Notes: generated by a model not told the origin, from the sequence alone. A DNA stretch of 61,470 nucleotides from Clostridioides mangenotii TR (GCF_000498755.1 NZ_AXUS01000021.1:1-61470), one strand, 5' to 3'. Positions 35,939-45,804 are shown, counted from the first letter of the stretch. Translations and numbers: made by a program.

Positions 35939-37128
35939 TTATAATGAGCCAAGTGCATCTTTCATTTTGATTAAGCACTCTTCAAGTATTGATTTTGAAC
36001 AAGCTGCATTGATTCTTTCAAAACCAATTCCCTCTTTTCCAAATATATATCCCTCATCAAGAAGAATATTTGCTTTTTTAATCATCAAGTCTTCAAGTTC
36101 CACTTCGTTTAATCCGTAAGAAGTCAAATCTAACCACACTAAATAAGTTCCCTCTGGATAAATCAACTTTGCTTTTGGAAGGTTAATTTCTAAATACTCT
36201 TTAATAAAATCAATATTTTTATCTAGGTAATCGTTTAATTCATCAAGCCAGTTTTCGCTTTCATTATATGCCGCTACTGTAGATACTATCGCAAATGGAT
36301 TTGGAGTATTAACTCCACCAGTTGCAATTACCTCATCTAGATATTTCTTTTTAAGTTCAGCATTATTTATAATAATATTTGATAATTGCATTCCTGCCAA
36401 GTTAAAAGTTTTACTCGGAGCAACACAAGTCACTATCTTTTCCTTGTAATCATTACAAAGTAACTGTATCGGTGTATGCTTAATTCCCTTTCTTACAAGG
36501 TCAGAGTGTATTTCATCAGCAACTATCCATACATCGTGTTTTTTACATATATCAACTACTCTTCTAAGCTCGTCTTCATGCCAAACCCTACCGACTGGAT
36601 TATGAGGCTACACAAAATTAAAGCCTTATTCTTTGGATCCTTTGCTTTTTCCTCTAAATCATCGTAATCCATTTTATATGTACCATCTTCATAAATCAAA
36701 GAATTATTTACAACTTTTCTATCATTTTTTTCAATCTTATTAGCAAAAGGATAGTAAACGGGTCTTTGTATGATAACCCCATCCTCAGGATTGGTAAGAA
36801 TTCTAACTAGTATAGCCAATGCAGGAACAACACCAGGAGCGAATACCACGCTTTTTCTGTCTATCTCCCAGTCAAATCTTCTTTTGAACCAATTGCAAAA
36901 CGCATCAAAATACTCATCAGAATTATTAGAGCTATAGCCAAATATCTTATGGTCAACTCTATCGTGTAGAGCCTTTATTATAGGATCAGCACATTCAAAA
37001 TCCATATCGGCAACCCATAGAGGTAGACTATCTTTTTGAGCTTTAGGAGAGCACATAGTTCTAAAATCCCACTTCACAGAATCTGTACCTATTCTATCTA
37101 CTACTTTGTCAAAATCATACTTACCCAT
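35939..37128 (-). CDS. PatB/MalY-type PLP lyase or aminotransferase, with one apparent frameshift
   Basis: Two frames make one gene of 396 residues. The upstream part (37128 to about 36607) has MGKYDFDKVVDRIGTDSVKW and LPLWVADMDFECADPI, typical of PatB/MalY cystathionine beta-lyase-type enzymes. Reading then needs one more C (AGC-CCT-CAT-AAT-CCA, giving SPHNPVG) to continue through the PLP lysine block CVAPSKTFNLAGMQLSN to the C-terminus at 35939. The locus length is one base short of a multiple of three. The ATG at 37128 has GGAGG upstream. These enzymes cleave C-S bonds of cystathionine or cysteine. Confidence 0.85.
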
Positions 37129-37267
37129 TTTAACACCTCCAAAAAAGTTAAAAATCATAGTTTCTTACAACTGCATTATATCTGATTATTAGTATATTTT
37201 TAAACAAATAATTTTTAAAAGTTGTTTTTAAACAACTTTCTAAAAAATATAAATACCCCAAATCTTT

Positions 37268-37300
37268 ATAAAAAAATCAGGCAACAAAAATCACCTGAGT
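37268..37300 (-). terminator. Weak terminator downstream of the lipoprotein operon
   Basis: CAGGTGA / TTGCCTG stem with G-U pairs, followed on the minus strand by ATTTTTTT. Confidence 0.45.
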
Positions 37301-37333
37301 TAAACAATAATGTAATTTAATAGCTTTAACCTG

Positions 37334-37423
37334 CAAAACATATCGATTTTATTATATGATCGACAATCAATTTCGTACCGATAAAATTGCTTTTGAGCGA
37401 ATATGATAAATCGATATGTTTTG
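37334..37423. repeat. Long nested hairpin element after the 68-residue gene
   Basis: Arms CAAAACATATCGATTT (37334-37349) and its complement ending at 37423, extending to ATTATAT/ATATGAT across a one-base bulge; the inner part folds again through CAATTT / AAATTG. It begins 11 bases beyond the stop of the minus-strand gene. Its nested layout resembles the element at 9659-9796 but the sequence differs. Confidence 0.55.
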
Positions 37424-37434
37424 TGGCAAGCCCT

Positions 37435-37641
37435 TTAATAGATTAACGGATCTAATCCCATAAGTTGATAATTGTAAATTGTATCGCTAAAATCTTCAAA
37501 CTTTGTCCCAACTCCGTACTTATTCTCTGCAAAAGCTTCTAAATACTCATCATCGCATACATCTTCTTGAGTAAGGTCTTCTATTACCATCTCATAAGCT
37601 AATTCTGTTGCAAACCTTGTCAAAAATACATCGTAAGGCAT
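37435..37641 (-). CDS. Hypothetical acidic protein, 68 residues
   Basis: A small acidic protein (MPYDVFLTRFATELAYEMVI to GLDPLIY) with no membrane segment or known motif. Its ATG shares bases with the stop codon of the upstream lipoprotein gene, so translation is coupled and it belongs to that operon. The GGAGG ribosome site lies within the lipoprotein reading frame. I do not recognise a family. A role tied to the lipoprotein is inferred from coupling only. Confidence 0.65.
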   Translation of the reverse strand: MPYDVFLTRFATELAYEMVIEDLTQEDVCDDEYLEAFAENKYGVGTKFEDFSDTIYNYQLMGLDPLIY

Positions 37642-38618
37642 TATGTATCCTCCAAGCCTACTAGATAGGCCATATTTTTTGCACCTTCGCTTATTTTATC
37701 ATTTAACTTCTCGTAGTTTACCTCATCCTTTTTAGCAACTTTAAATCCCATAACTTCTGGATAACTCTTAGATGGATTTGGAGTGCTTTGCTCAGCTACA
37801 ATATATTTTAAATCCTTAGCTTTGTCGAGTATAATAGTATCTAAATCTTCATTAGCCCCAAACACATTTATTTCTTTGCCAAATTTATTAACTTGGCTTT
37901 CAATATTTTTCTCTAAAAAATCCTTCATAACTTCTTTCTCTTGGTCATTTGTATAGTTCGGTAGTCCGATTTCCACAAATCCTATTTGCTCATCTTTACA
38001 AGCAATTTTAATTTGATCTTTTCTTTCTAATATCTTCTTATCAGTTAGATCTTGTGGTGTTGAGTAGTGGACAAACGTCTTCGCTCCAAGCTTTTTAGCT
38101 AACTTAACCATCGAAATAGCTCTCTGTTTTGGATTCATCCCTAAGTTTACATCTACATATTCACTTAAATCGTTTACACTCTCTCCCATTGGTGCAGACA
38201 TAGTTATTACTTCAGGTCTTTTCTTTTTAACATTCTTTAGTGCGGGTAAAAGTCCTGGCTCCTCTGTTGCAATTACAAAAGCCTGTACAGTTTTATCCTT
38301 CGCAAGTTTCTCTATCTTCTTTTCAGTTTCAGATGGATTTTTTTCAAAATTCATTGGAAGAACTTCGTGAATGATCTCTTGCTTTGGGTTTTTCTTACCT
38401 TTCTCTTCTTCTTCTAATTTCTTCTTTTTAATGTCTTTTATTAAAGTATTTACGGCATCGTATTGATTTTTATTTACATTTTTACTTTCGGTAAATACAA
38501 TAACCTTAAAATCTTTTACTTCTTCTTTTTTATTTTTATTCTTTGTCAACATACTACATCCTGACGTCATAACCACTAATGTCATCGTCATCAGCAGTGC
38601 TGTAACTTTTTTAAACAT
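37641..38618 (-). CDS. DUF3798-type lipoprotein
   Basis: A 325-residue lipoprotein. The signal peptide MFKKVTALLMTMTLVVMTSG is followed by the lipobox Cys (TSGC). The mature part has a charged linker (KNKNKKEE), then an alpha/beta periplasmic-binding-like fold similar to DUF3798 / BMP-like proteins (FKVIVFTESKNVNKNQYDAV, FVHYSTPQDL). The start at 38618 is preferred, with AGGAGG about 10 bases upstream. No transporter is adjacent, so it may be a ligand-binding surface protein acting alone. It is co-translated with the 68-residue gene. Confidence 0.78.
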   Translation of the reverse strand: MFKKVTALLMTMTLVVMTSGCSMLTKNKNKKEEVKDFKVIVFTESKNVNKNQYDAVNTLIKDIKKKKLEEEEKGKKNPKQEIIHEVLPMNFEKNPSETEKKIEKLAKDKTVQAFVIATEEPGLLPALKNVKKKRPEVITMSAPMGESVNDLSEYVDVNLGMNPKQRAISMVKLAKKLGAKTFVHYSTPQDLTDKKILERKDQIKIACKDEQIGFVEIGLPNYTNDQEKEVMKDFLEKNIESQVNKFGKEINVFGANEDLDTIILDKAKDLKYIVAEQSTPNPSKSYPEVMGFKVAKKDEVNYEKLNDKISEGAKNMAYLVGLEDT

Positions 38619-38734
38619 ATTTCTAGAGCCTCCTGATTGCATTAAATTATCGCATAATTATATTAATATCTACAAATTAACTATCATTTAATTTTATCAT
38701 ATTTTATGTCAAATTTATATAGGAATGATAGCAT

Positions 38735-38787
38735 AAAAAAACCTATTAAGAATTCAAACTTTTCCTTGAGTTCTCCATAGGTTTTTA
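38735..38787 (-). terminator. Terminator of brnQ
   Basis: AAAAACCTAT / ATAGGTTTTT outer stem with an inner AGAATTCAA / TTGAGTTCT stem, about 90 bases after the brnQ stop on the minus strand. Confidence 0.75.
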
Positions 38788-38874
38788 TATAAGTTCACAA
38801 GCTTTACTAATTCACTTATTTTTATTCGCTACTCTTATATTAACTGTTACATAATGCGTTATAGAATTTTAACT

Positions 38875-40167
38875 TTATGCATTTTGAGAATGATCGTTTG
38901 ATCCTCTATTTATAAAAGATCCTATAAGCCCAAATATTACTGCTGGTATAATCCAGTTGAAACCTAAATCTGCAAGTGGAATTTGATTTATAAATCCACA
39001 TGTACCAGTCAAACTGTAAAGTATATTAAACATGCTCGTAGCTAGTGTCGCATATGCAGCCCCTTTAAATGCATTGTCATTTTTAATGTGAGCTCCTGCA
39101 AGTGTCATCAATACTAACACAAGCAGTACTGGATATACAAGTTGAAGTATAGGTACTGAAAACGTAATTATAAAATCAACACCTAAGTTTGCTATTACTG
39201 TACTTGCCGCACAAATTCCAATTACATATTGCTCATACTTGATCTTTGTTATTCCGGCAAAATAGTTTGCTATAGCAGAAGTAAGCCCTATTGCAGTAGT
39301 CAAACAAGCAAGTGCTACTATAAGTCCAAGTATAGCTTTGCCAGTATATCCATATAGTAAGTTTGTGATCTCAACTAGTAAAGACGCCTGTGGTACATCT
39401 GTACCAAACATCGTAGATACTGTAGATCCTAAGAATGCAAGACCACCGTACACAAGACCTAGGAATACACAAGCTACTACCCCAGATTTAATAGTCATGC
39501 TTATTTTTTGTTTTTCGTCTGTATATCCTTTATGCGCTAAAGATAACAACATAATAGTTGCCATTGAAGCAGCGCCCAACGCGTCCATAGTCTGATATCC
39601 TTGCGTAAATCCTTCTGCAAATAAATTTCGATCTATCAACTGTGCTGGATTTGGATCCGCTATTGGAGAAATAATTCCTTTAATAATTAATATAAATAGT
39701 ACTAATAATAATGCAGGTGTTAAAAACTTCCCTATTATGTCGATTACTTTTGAACCTTTTATTGTTAAAACAAGTGTAAGCGCAAAGAATATCATCGAAC
39801 AAATTATTCTTGATAGGCTTCCAAAATCACCTATTATAGGCATTATTCCCATTTCGTAAGTTGTCGCCGCCGTTCTTGGTATTACTAGTAGAGCAAGGCA
39901 CGAAAGCGCTGCAATACTTATAATTCTTGCTAAAGTTTTACCTGACCTAGAAAGTATATCGTCAAGACTTCCCGAACATTTAGCTGAAGCTATTATGACT
40001 AAAAGTGCGATACCAGCATCTGCTAAAACAAACGCAAATATTGATAAAAGCCAATTTTGCCCAGATACTAAACCTAAATACGGTGGAAACAATAAATTAC
40101 CAGCTCCAAAGAACATTGAAAAAAGTGCAAATCCTACTATAATAATGTCTTTCATCTGTTTACTCAT
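38875..40167 (-). CDS. brnQ: Branched-chain amino acid transporter (LIVCS family)
   Basis: A 430-residue carrier with about twelve hydrophobic helices. The opening MKDIIIVGFALFSMFFGAGN and LLFPPYLGLVSGQNWL are diagnostic of BrnQ. It imports leucine, isoleucine or valine with a cation. The start has GGAGG 7 bases upstream. Length is typical. In amino-acid-fermenting clostridia such carriers supply reductive or oxidative substrates. It is monocistronic. Confidence 0.95.
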   Translation of the reverse strand: MSKQMKDIIIVGFALFSMFFGAGNLLFPPYLGLVSGQNWLLSIFAFVLADAGIALLVIIASAKCSGSLDDILSRSGKTLARIISIAALSCLALLVIPRTAATTYEMGIMPIIGDFGSLSRIICSMIFFALTLVLTIKGSKVIDIIGKFLTPALLLVLFILIIKGIISPIADPNPAQLIDRNLFAEGFTQGYQTMDALGAASMATIMLLSLAHKGYTDEKQKISMTIKSGVVACVFLGLVYGGLAFLGSTVSTMFGTDVPQASLLVEITNLLYGYTGKAILGLIVALACLTTAIGLTSAIANYFAGITKIKYEQYVIGICAASTVIANLGVDFIITFSVPILQLVYPVLLVLVLMTLAGAHIKNDNAFKGAAYATLATSMFNILYSLTGTCGFINQIPLADLGFNWIIPAVIFGLIGSFINRGSNDHSQNA

Positions 40168-40300
40168 AAGCCAACCTCCAATCCCAAATTAAATTAATTT
40201 TTTATATTCCAGAAATAAAGTATAATATAATTTGCAGAATTGTGTCAATTTTTTAGATTTCATTAAATAAATTAAATTTTCTGTTAAATGTACCTTTTTT

Positions 40301-40945
40301 TTATTTGATTTTAATTCCCATAAATCTAGTAAAATCTAATGCTTGAGCAACACTGCATTTAACACCTTTTATATCTTCAATACGAACTTCAATATCCTCT
40401 ACACTGCTCGTTGATATGTCTAGATTTTTTAATTTTGATCCTGTAAAAATAGCTCTATTTAATTCGACTTTGTCCACAGCAAATTTTTCATTTTTTATTT
40501 CTTGAAATACAGCTTCTGAAAAATCAGATTGAACTATATTTACTCCGCTAAATTTTGAGTAAGAAAAATTAGAGTATCTAGCCATTGAATTTATAAACAA
40601 CACATTTTTAAAAAATGAGTCCTCCAACCTAGTCCCTAAAAGTTTACAGTTTTTGAATTCAACTCTGTATATACTGCTATCACTAAATATGCAGTTAGAG
40701 AAATCGCAGTTTTCAAAAACTACATCTAAAAGATCTATCTTCTTTAAATCGCAATCTAAAAAAACGACATTTCTAAATACACATGAATCAAAACTTAATT
40801 TTAAATTATACAATTCTTCTATAACCACATCTTCAACTATACTATCTTCTAATTTATTATTAAATTTTAATTCCTCGTAAACGTCTGCTGTCTCAGTAAG
40901 TACCTCTGATATTTTTGGCTTATCAATATTTATTAATTTTACCAC
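40301..40945 (-). CDS. Pentapeptide-repeat protein
   Basis: A 214-residue protein whose residues about 48-175 form imperfect A(D/N)LXX-type pentapeptide repeats rich in Phe, Leu, Asp and Asn (CVFRNVVFLDCDLKKIDLLD, DFSNCIFSDSSIYRVEF), predicted to fold as a right-handed quadrilateral beta-helix. It has no signal peptide or membrane segment. Some pentapeptide proteins mimic DNA and protect gyrase (Qnr), but most are uncharacterised, and nothing here points to a target. It stands alone between brnQ and the purine permease. Confidence 0.85.
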   Translation of the reverse strand: MVKLINIDKPKISEVLTETADVYEELKFNNKLEDSIVEDVVIEELYNLKLSFDSCVFRNVVFLDCDLKKIDLLDVVFENCDFSNCIFSDSSIYRVEFKNCKLLGTRLEDSFFKNVLFINSMARYSNFSYSKFSGVNIVQSDFSEAVFQEIKNEKFAVDKVELNRAIFTGSKLKNLDISTSSVEDIEVRIEDIKGVKCSVAQALDFTRFMGIKIK

Positions 40946-41090
40946 TTATTTATTCCCTCCAATACTATAAACTATTAATATAATACTTGAAAAATGAACA
41001 AAATACTATAATAAAATATTTTTAGAAGCTATAGAATCAAACTATGATCTAAATGATCGATATCTATCATTATATATCTAAAATCCGATC

Positions 41091-41160
41091 AATAAATACG
41101 AATATTATTTTGTCTTTATATCTCTTTACCTGTTTTTAAAGTAATAAACACGAATATTAT
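41091..41160 (+). promoter_or_regulatory. Pair of PurR-box-like direct repeats upstream of the purine permease
   Basis: AATAAATACGAATATTAT (41091-41108) and AATAAACACGAATATTAT (41143-41160) differ at one base. Their core AAATACGAATATT matches the PurBox AWWWCCGAACWWT at 11 of 13 positions; the second copy matches at 10. They lie upstream of the -35 box. No purine riboswitch is seen. Confidence 0.45.
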
Positions 41161-41171
41161 ACGTTTATTTA

Positions 41172-41200
41172 TTGCAAATAATCTTATTTTGGTTTATAAT
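41172..41200 (+). promoter_or_regulatory. Sigma-A promoter of the purine permease
   Basis: TTGCAA (41172-41177), 17-base spacer, TATAAT (41195-41200), 50 bases before the start codon. Confidence 0.75.
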
Positions 41201-41250
41201 ACAAAATATAAATAAAAAGTTATAAATAATACATGGAGGTATATGAAGCA

Positions 41251-42573
41251 ATGACAAATAACAATAATGGTCAGCTTTCAGTTTTTTTGGACAAGCAATT
41301 TAAAATAAGTGAACGTGGTTCTAATATCAAAACTGAAGTAATTGCCGGAATAACTACATTTTTAACTATGGCGTACATAGTATTCGTAAATCCCGCAATA
41401 CTATCAACTACTGGAATGGACAAAGCAGCACTTATAACAGTTACTATATTAGCATCAGCAATCGGTACATTGATAATGTCACTTATAGCAAATGCACCAT
41501 TCGCATTAGCTCCTGGCATGGGATTAAATGCCTTTTTCACATACTCATTAGTACTTGGAGCCGGCATACCATGGCAAACAGCTCTAGGTGTTGTATTTTT
41601 ATCTGGATGTGTATTCTTAGTTCTAGCAGTAACTGGACTTAGAAAAGCTGTAGCAGACGCTATACCAAAAGATTTAGCTCAGGCAGCTGCGGCAGGAATT
41701 GGGCTTTTTATATCATTTGTAGGACTTAAAAGTATGGGACTTGTAACTTCAAATCCTGACACTATTGTAGCTATGGGTAAATTTACTCCAACAGTTTTAA
41801 TATCAATTTTAGGTCTAGCTCTTATGGCTATCCTAGAATATAAAAAGGTTACAGGAAGTATTCTTATAAGTATAATAATTACTACTATAATTTCAATAAT
41901 ATTTGGTTTTACAGAATTACCAAAAGCAATTATATCAATGCCACCAAGTATAGCTCCAATAGCCTTTAAATTAGATATTATGGCGGCACTTAAATTTTCA
42001 CTAATCGGACCAATTTTCTCTTTTATGTTTATAGATTTATTTGATTCTCTATCACTATTAATTACTTGTTGCAAGAAAATGGGATTAGAAGACAAAGACG
42101 GAAACATAAAAGGATTAAATAAAATGCTTTACGCAGACGTATCTGCAACAATCATAGGTTCATTCTTAGGTACTAGTACTGTAACTACTTATGCTGAATC
42201 AGCATCAGGTATTGCAGCAGGAGCGAGAACTGGACTAGCAACAGTAGTAACATCGTCTCTATTCATACTAGCTTTAATATTTACTCCTCTATTGGGAATA
42301 GTGCCGACATATGCAGCTTCACCAGCATTAGTAATGGTTGGAGTGTTTATGTTCCAAAACATTAAAAATATCGACTTTACTGATATGAAGATTGCTGTAC
42401 CAGGATTTTTAACAATAATAATGATGCCTCTTACTTACAGTATAAGTACAGGATTATGTTTCGGATTTATATCATATGTACTTATGCACGTAGTAGCTAA
42501 AGAGACAAATAAGATAAGCATCGCGCTTTGGATAATCGGAATTTTAGCAGCAGTAAACTTGATGTTAACTTAA
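41251..42573 (+). CDS. NCS2-family guanine/hypoxanthine/adenine permease (AzgA/PbuG type)
   Basis: A 440-residue permease with about twelve to fourteen helices. Family blocks are ITTFLTMAYIVFVNPAILS near the N-terminus, APGMGLNAFFTYSLVLG (the Gln/Asn-containing substrate region) and TSTVTTYAESASGIAAGART. It imports nucleobases by H+ symport. The ATG at 41251 is preferred over one six codons upstream that overlaps the GGAGG site. PurR-like repeats and a sigma-A promoter precede it, consistent with purine control, and hpt in this window would salvage the imported base. Confidence 0.93.
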   Translation: MTNNNNGQLSVFLDKQFKISERGSNIKTEVIAGITTFLTMAYIVFVNPAILSTTGMDKAALITVTILASAIGTLIMSLIANAPFALAPGMGLNAFFTYSLVLGAGIPWQTALGVVFLSGCVFLVLAVTGLRKAVADAIPKDLAQAAAAGIGLFISFVGLKSMGLVTSNPDTIVAMGKFTPTVLISILGLALMAILEYKKVTGSILISIIITTIISIIFGFTELPKAIISMPPSIAPIAFKLDIMAALKFSLIGPIFSFMFIDLFDSLSLLITCCKKMGLEDKDGNIKGLNKMLYADVSATIIGSFLGTSTVTTYAESASGIAAGARTGLATVVTSSLFILALIFTPLLGIVPTYAASPALVMVGVFMFQNIKNIDFTDMKIAVPGFLTIIMMPLTYSISTGLCFGFISYVLMHVVAKETNKISIALWIIGILAAVNLMLT

Positions 42574-42617
42574 TTCTAAGATAACATAAATATTTTTAAT
42601 TTAATTTAATCATTAAT

Positions 42618-42656
42618 AAAGCAAAAAGAGAGCTTCCCCAGCTCTCTTTTTGCTTT
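42618..42656 (+). terminator. Terminator of the purine permease
   Basis: Perfect AAAGCAAAAAGAGAGCT / AGCTCTCTTTTTGCTTT hairpin with a 5-base loop. Confidence 0.9.
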
Positions 42657-42707
42657 ACTAATTTAGCATATTTTTTGTACGTATTTTTACATATATTTTT
42701 TTATATA

Positions 42708-43535
42708 TTATTTTATGTCATATGTAATGAAACTCGCATCTTTATTTTTCTCTTTAAACCTCTTAGCTATTTCTTCTTTTGTATCTACATTGTCAGTTGT
42801 GTTTAAAGTAGCTAAAACTCCCTCAACAGTGCTAGTAAATCTCTCAAAAGGTATCCCAATCGACATCTCTTCAGCTTTCCATTTAGCCAAGAATCTAGTA
42901 CTTGGACATAGTGTAGATATATTCATTCTTCCTTCCATATACGGCTCTACAGTCACCTCTGAGCATATACCTTGCATTGCTGCTACTGTTGAGTTTATTC
43001 TTTCTCCTGTATGATATACATAGCCTTGTTGTAATCTCATCGCTTGATATGGATTTACTATAAGTATAACTACGTCTGGTGTAATCTCAAAATCTTCTAA
43101 TGGTGCTACTGCAATCCCATAAGTAGGAGATCCAGTTCTATAAAGCCCTTTAACTCCTTCTCTTACTCTTCTAGCTGTGGCTTGAGTAGCGTATAAATTA
43201 TATGAAAAATACTCAGCGCCAGATTCTATTCTAGGTGTAGATGGCTCTAAAGCTAGTGCAGTTGTACCTCCATCGCAGTTTATGTGTTTTAATCTAGCTT
43301 TAAACGACATTCCCCTAGTAGCTTTTTCAACTATACAACAGTAAGCAAGTTGTCCTCCTGGCTCTCTCCATTCTATATCGTCGTATTCTTCCTCTGTAAA
43401 TAAAAGTTTTACCCCAACAGGCTTCCTAGGCATATCCAGTATACAATTTAGATCCTCACAGTATTCCTTTACAAGCTCTGTGTTGAATTTATCTTGTGGT
43501 AGACCATAGGATATTGCTTTATTCTTAATTGGCAT
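42708..43535 (-). CDS. DUF169-family protein at the end of the ECF transporter operon
   Basis: A 275-residue soluble protein of the DUF169 family: MPRKPVGVKLLFTEEEYDDI near the start, then conserved YATQATARRVREGVKGLY and VEPYMEGRMNISTLCPSTRF. The function of DUF169 is unknown. Several Cys residues (including LAYCC) could bind metal or cofactor. The start at 43535 is preferred for its GAGGGGTG site, 23 bases past the ecfT stop. Joint transcription with an ECF transporter suggests it acts on the imported vitamin or metabolite. Confidence 0.82.
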   Translation of the reverse strand: MPIKNKAISYGLPQDKFNTELVKEYCEDLNCILDMPRKPVGVKLLFTEEEYDDIEWREPGGQLAYCCIVEKATRGMSFKARLKHINCDGGTTALALEPSTPRIESGAEYFSYNLYATQATARRVREGVKGLYRTGSPTYGIAVAPLEDFEITPDVVILIVNPYQAMRLQQGYVYHTGERINSTVAAMQGICSEVTVEPYMEGRMNISTLCPSTRFLAKWKAEEMSIGIPFERFTSTVEGVLATLNTTDNVDTKEEIAKRFKEKNKDASFITYDIK

Positions 43536-43557
43536 ATTCATCACCCCTCTTATATAT

Positions 43558-44316
43558 TTATGAAACAAATTTTAGACCAAAATTAGTAAGTCCAAAATAT
43601 GAAAGAATCAAAGTAATTGACAATACTACTAAAATGTAAATTATTGAATAAATTATTTCATCTTTGTGTAAAGTCAGCTTTCTATAGTAAGTTCTACTTT
43701 TTGTTTTTCCAAATGCTCTCGTCTCCATAGACATAGAAATTCTTATCCCTTTACGAACTGCGGTAGCCATCATAGGAATAACGTATCTTTTTGTATTCCA
43801 TATCTTTAATAAAACATTTATGCTTTCTTCTATACCTCTTACTTGGTGGGCGTGTTTAATGATTTCAAATTCTTCCTTAAATGTTGGTAAAAATCTGTAT
43901 GCAGTTAAAAATGCGTATGCAAATTTCGGACTAACTTTAAAGTACTTTATAAGAGATATAACTAGCTCAGTAGGATCAGTAGTCTTTACAAATATTGCTG
44001 AGTAAACGCTTATTAAAATTATTTTAAAACCTAATCCCAAAACCGTAATAATCATAAGAGGCTGACCGCTAATATATCTAGCTAGTAATATAAAACCCAT
44101 ATAACTTATAGACATTAATATAAATACTTTAACCGCTTTAAATAGATCTAACATTTTCAAATCGCTGAATAAAAATACTGTAATTAAAGCCAGTAATGTT
44201 AAAACAAGGGGTAGATATGGCATAAATTCAAATGAACCAATTAATGTAACTACAATTAAAATCATTATTTTAAGAAAAGGGTTCATTTTCTCGATCAATT
44301 TTATTTTATCATTCAT
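43558..44316 (-). CDS. ecfT: ECF transporter transmembrane subunit EcfT
   Basis: A 252-residue membrane protein with five to six helices. The coupling helices carry the EcfT Ala-Arg-Gly-type signatures (TAVRKGIRISMSMETRAFGK, about 194-213) that dock onto the ATPase. The start at 44316 is chosen because AGGGGAT precedes it; the frame overlaps the end of the EcfA gene by 8 bases, so translation is coupled. It links the S component to the ATPase for vitamin or precursor uptake. Confidence 0.9.
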   Translation of the reverse strand: MNDKIKLIEKMNPFLKIMILIVVTLIGSFEFMPYLPLVLTLLALITVFLFSDLKMLDLFKAVKVFILMSISYMGFILLARYISGQPLMIITVLGLGFKIILISVYSAIFVKTTDPTELVISLIKYFKVSPKFAYAFLTAYRFLPTFKEEFEIIKHAHQVRGIEESINVLLKIWNTKRYVIPMMATAVRKGIRISMSMETRAFGKTKSRTYYRKLTLHKDEIIYSIIYILVVLSITLILSYFGLTNFGLKFVS

Positions 44317-45766
44317 CTGTTTTATCCCCTCTGTCAAAATACAGTTTTTTCATTTTATCTACATCTTCACCACAGTATACAATTTCACCATTATTTAAAT
44401 AAATGATTTTGTCACAACATCTCTCGACCATTTCAATGTCGTGCGTTATTATAAGTATTGATGTCCCATATGAATTAATCTGGTATAAAAGTTCTATTAA
44501 TTTAATAAGATTTTCTCTATCTTGACCATATGTAGGTTCGTCGAGAATAAGTATAGGTTGTCCATTTATCATCATGCTGGCAGTACTAAGCCTTCTCTTC
44601 TGCCCTTGACTGAGATTAAAAGGATTCGCTTCTCTACTGTTTAGTAAGTCAAAATCTTTAAGATATAAATTTGTTTTTTCTTCTACTAGTTCTTCACTAT
44701 TACCTCTAATTTCTAAGCTCAGAGATAACTCTTTTTCTACTGACATCTTAATAAATTGGTGTTCTGGATTTTGAAAAACTAAACCCATATATTCTCCAAT
44801 ATCTTTAACATTTAACTTTGTTAAATCCTTATTGTTTAATATTATATTTCCTCTAGTTGGTTTCATAAAACTTATCAGTAACTTTGATAAAGTGGATTTA
44901 CCCGCTCCATTGTGCCCAACCAAGGCAGCTATCTCACCCTTATTTAAAGAAAAATTTATATCTTTTAATACTTCTTTTTCAGAACTATATGAAAAACTTA
45001 AATCCTTTACATCCAGAACAACATCACCTTGTATATCCATAAAAGGCCTCTTAGGATAAATAGAGTTTTTCTTAAATTCTCGTACAAAGTAATCTACATC
45101 TAATATATTTGTCTTTTTGTTGTTCAATTCAATAACTTGATCGATTATATCTTTAAACTCATCCAACTTGTGTTCTATTATAATTATTGTTTTACCCATA
45201 TCATCCCTAAGTCTTCTAACTAGCTCTACTATTTGCCTAGTCGATATTGGATCTAAATTTGCAGTTGGCTCATCCATAAGTATTAGATCTGGATCAAGTG
45301 CTAGGATAGATGCTAATGCTACCTTCTGTTTCTCACCGCCAGACAATTTATTGAGATAACTGTGTTTAAGATTTCTTATTCCTACTAAATCTAAGATATT
45401 ATCTATCATTGTTTCCATTTCATTTGGATCAATATTTATATTTTCTAATCCAAAAGCAATCTCATCTTCTACAGTAAATGTACACAATTGGCTGTCAGGG
45501 TCTTGAAACATATATGCTATATCTCCAGATATATCTTCTGCTTTCTTATGATCGATGTTTTCTCCATTATATATAATTTCACCACTCATTATTGCCTCTA
45601 CAGTCTCTGGAATAACTCTGCTTAAGCACATAAGTAGCGAACTTTTACCACAACCGCTCTTACCTGTTATTAGATTTATTGTGTTTTTTTCAACCTTGAA
45701 ATTGACATCTTCAAATACTGTCTCTTCTTCTAAAAATTTGAGGCATAAATTCTTAATTTCTAACAA
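44309..45766 (-). CDS. ECF transporter ATPase with two fused nucleotide-binding domains
   Basis: A 485-residue tandem ABC ATPase, like YkoD. Domain 1 (1-240) has Walker A GKSGCGKSS and signature LSGGEKQK. Domain 2 (250-475) has GHNGAGKST, signature LSQGQKRR and Walker B LILDEPT. In most Firmicutes the two ATPases are separate genes; fusion is typical of the YkoE-type systems, which agrees with the S component upstream. It energises uptake through EcfT. It lies 38 bases downstream of the S-component gene. Confidence 0.92.
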   Translation of the reverse strand: MLEIKNLCLKFLEEETVFEDVNFKVEKNTINLITGKSGCGKSSLLMCLSRVIPETVEAIMSGEIIYNGENIDHKKAEDISGDIAYMFQDPDSQLCTFTVEDEIAFGLENINIDPNEMETMIDNILDLVGIRNLKHSYLNKLSGGEKQKVALASILALDPDLILMDEPTANLDPISTRQIVELVRRLRDDMGKTIIIIEHKLDEFKDIIDQVIELNNKKTNILDVDYFVREFKKNSIYPKRPFMDIQGDVVLDVKDLSFSYSSEKEVLKDINFSLNKGEIAALVGHNGAGKSTLSKLLISFMKPTRGNIILNNKDLTKLNVKDIGEYMGLVFQNPEHQFIKMSVEKELSLSLEIRGNSEELVEEKTNLYLKDFDLLNSREANPFNLSQGQKRRLSTASMMINGQPILILDEPTYGQDRENLIKLIELLYQINSYGTSILIITHDIEMVERCCDKIIYLNNGEIVYCGEDVDKMKKLYFDRGDKTDE

Positions 45767-45804
45767 CTATGTACACCTCCATAATTATGATTTAACATCA
45801 ACTT

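Noticed and set aside
44309-45766. Frameshift or artificial fusion of two ATPase genes
   Set aside because: Tandem fused ATPases are normal for YkoD-type ECF systems and both domains are complete.
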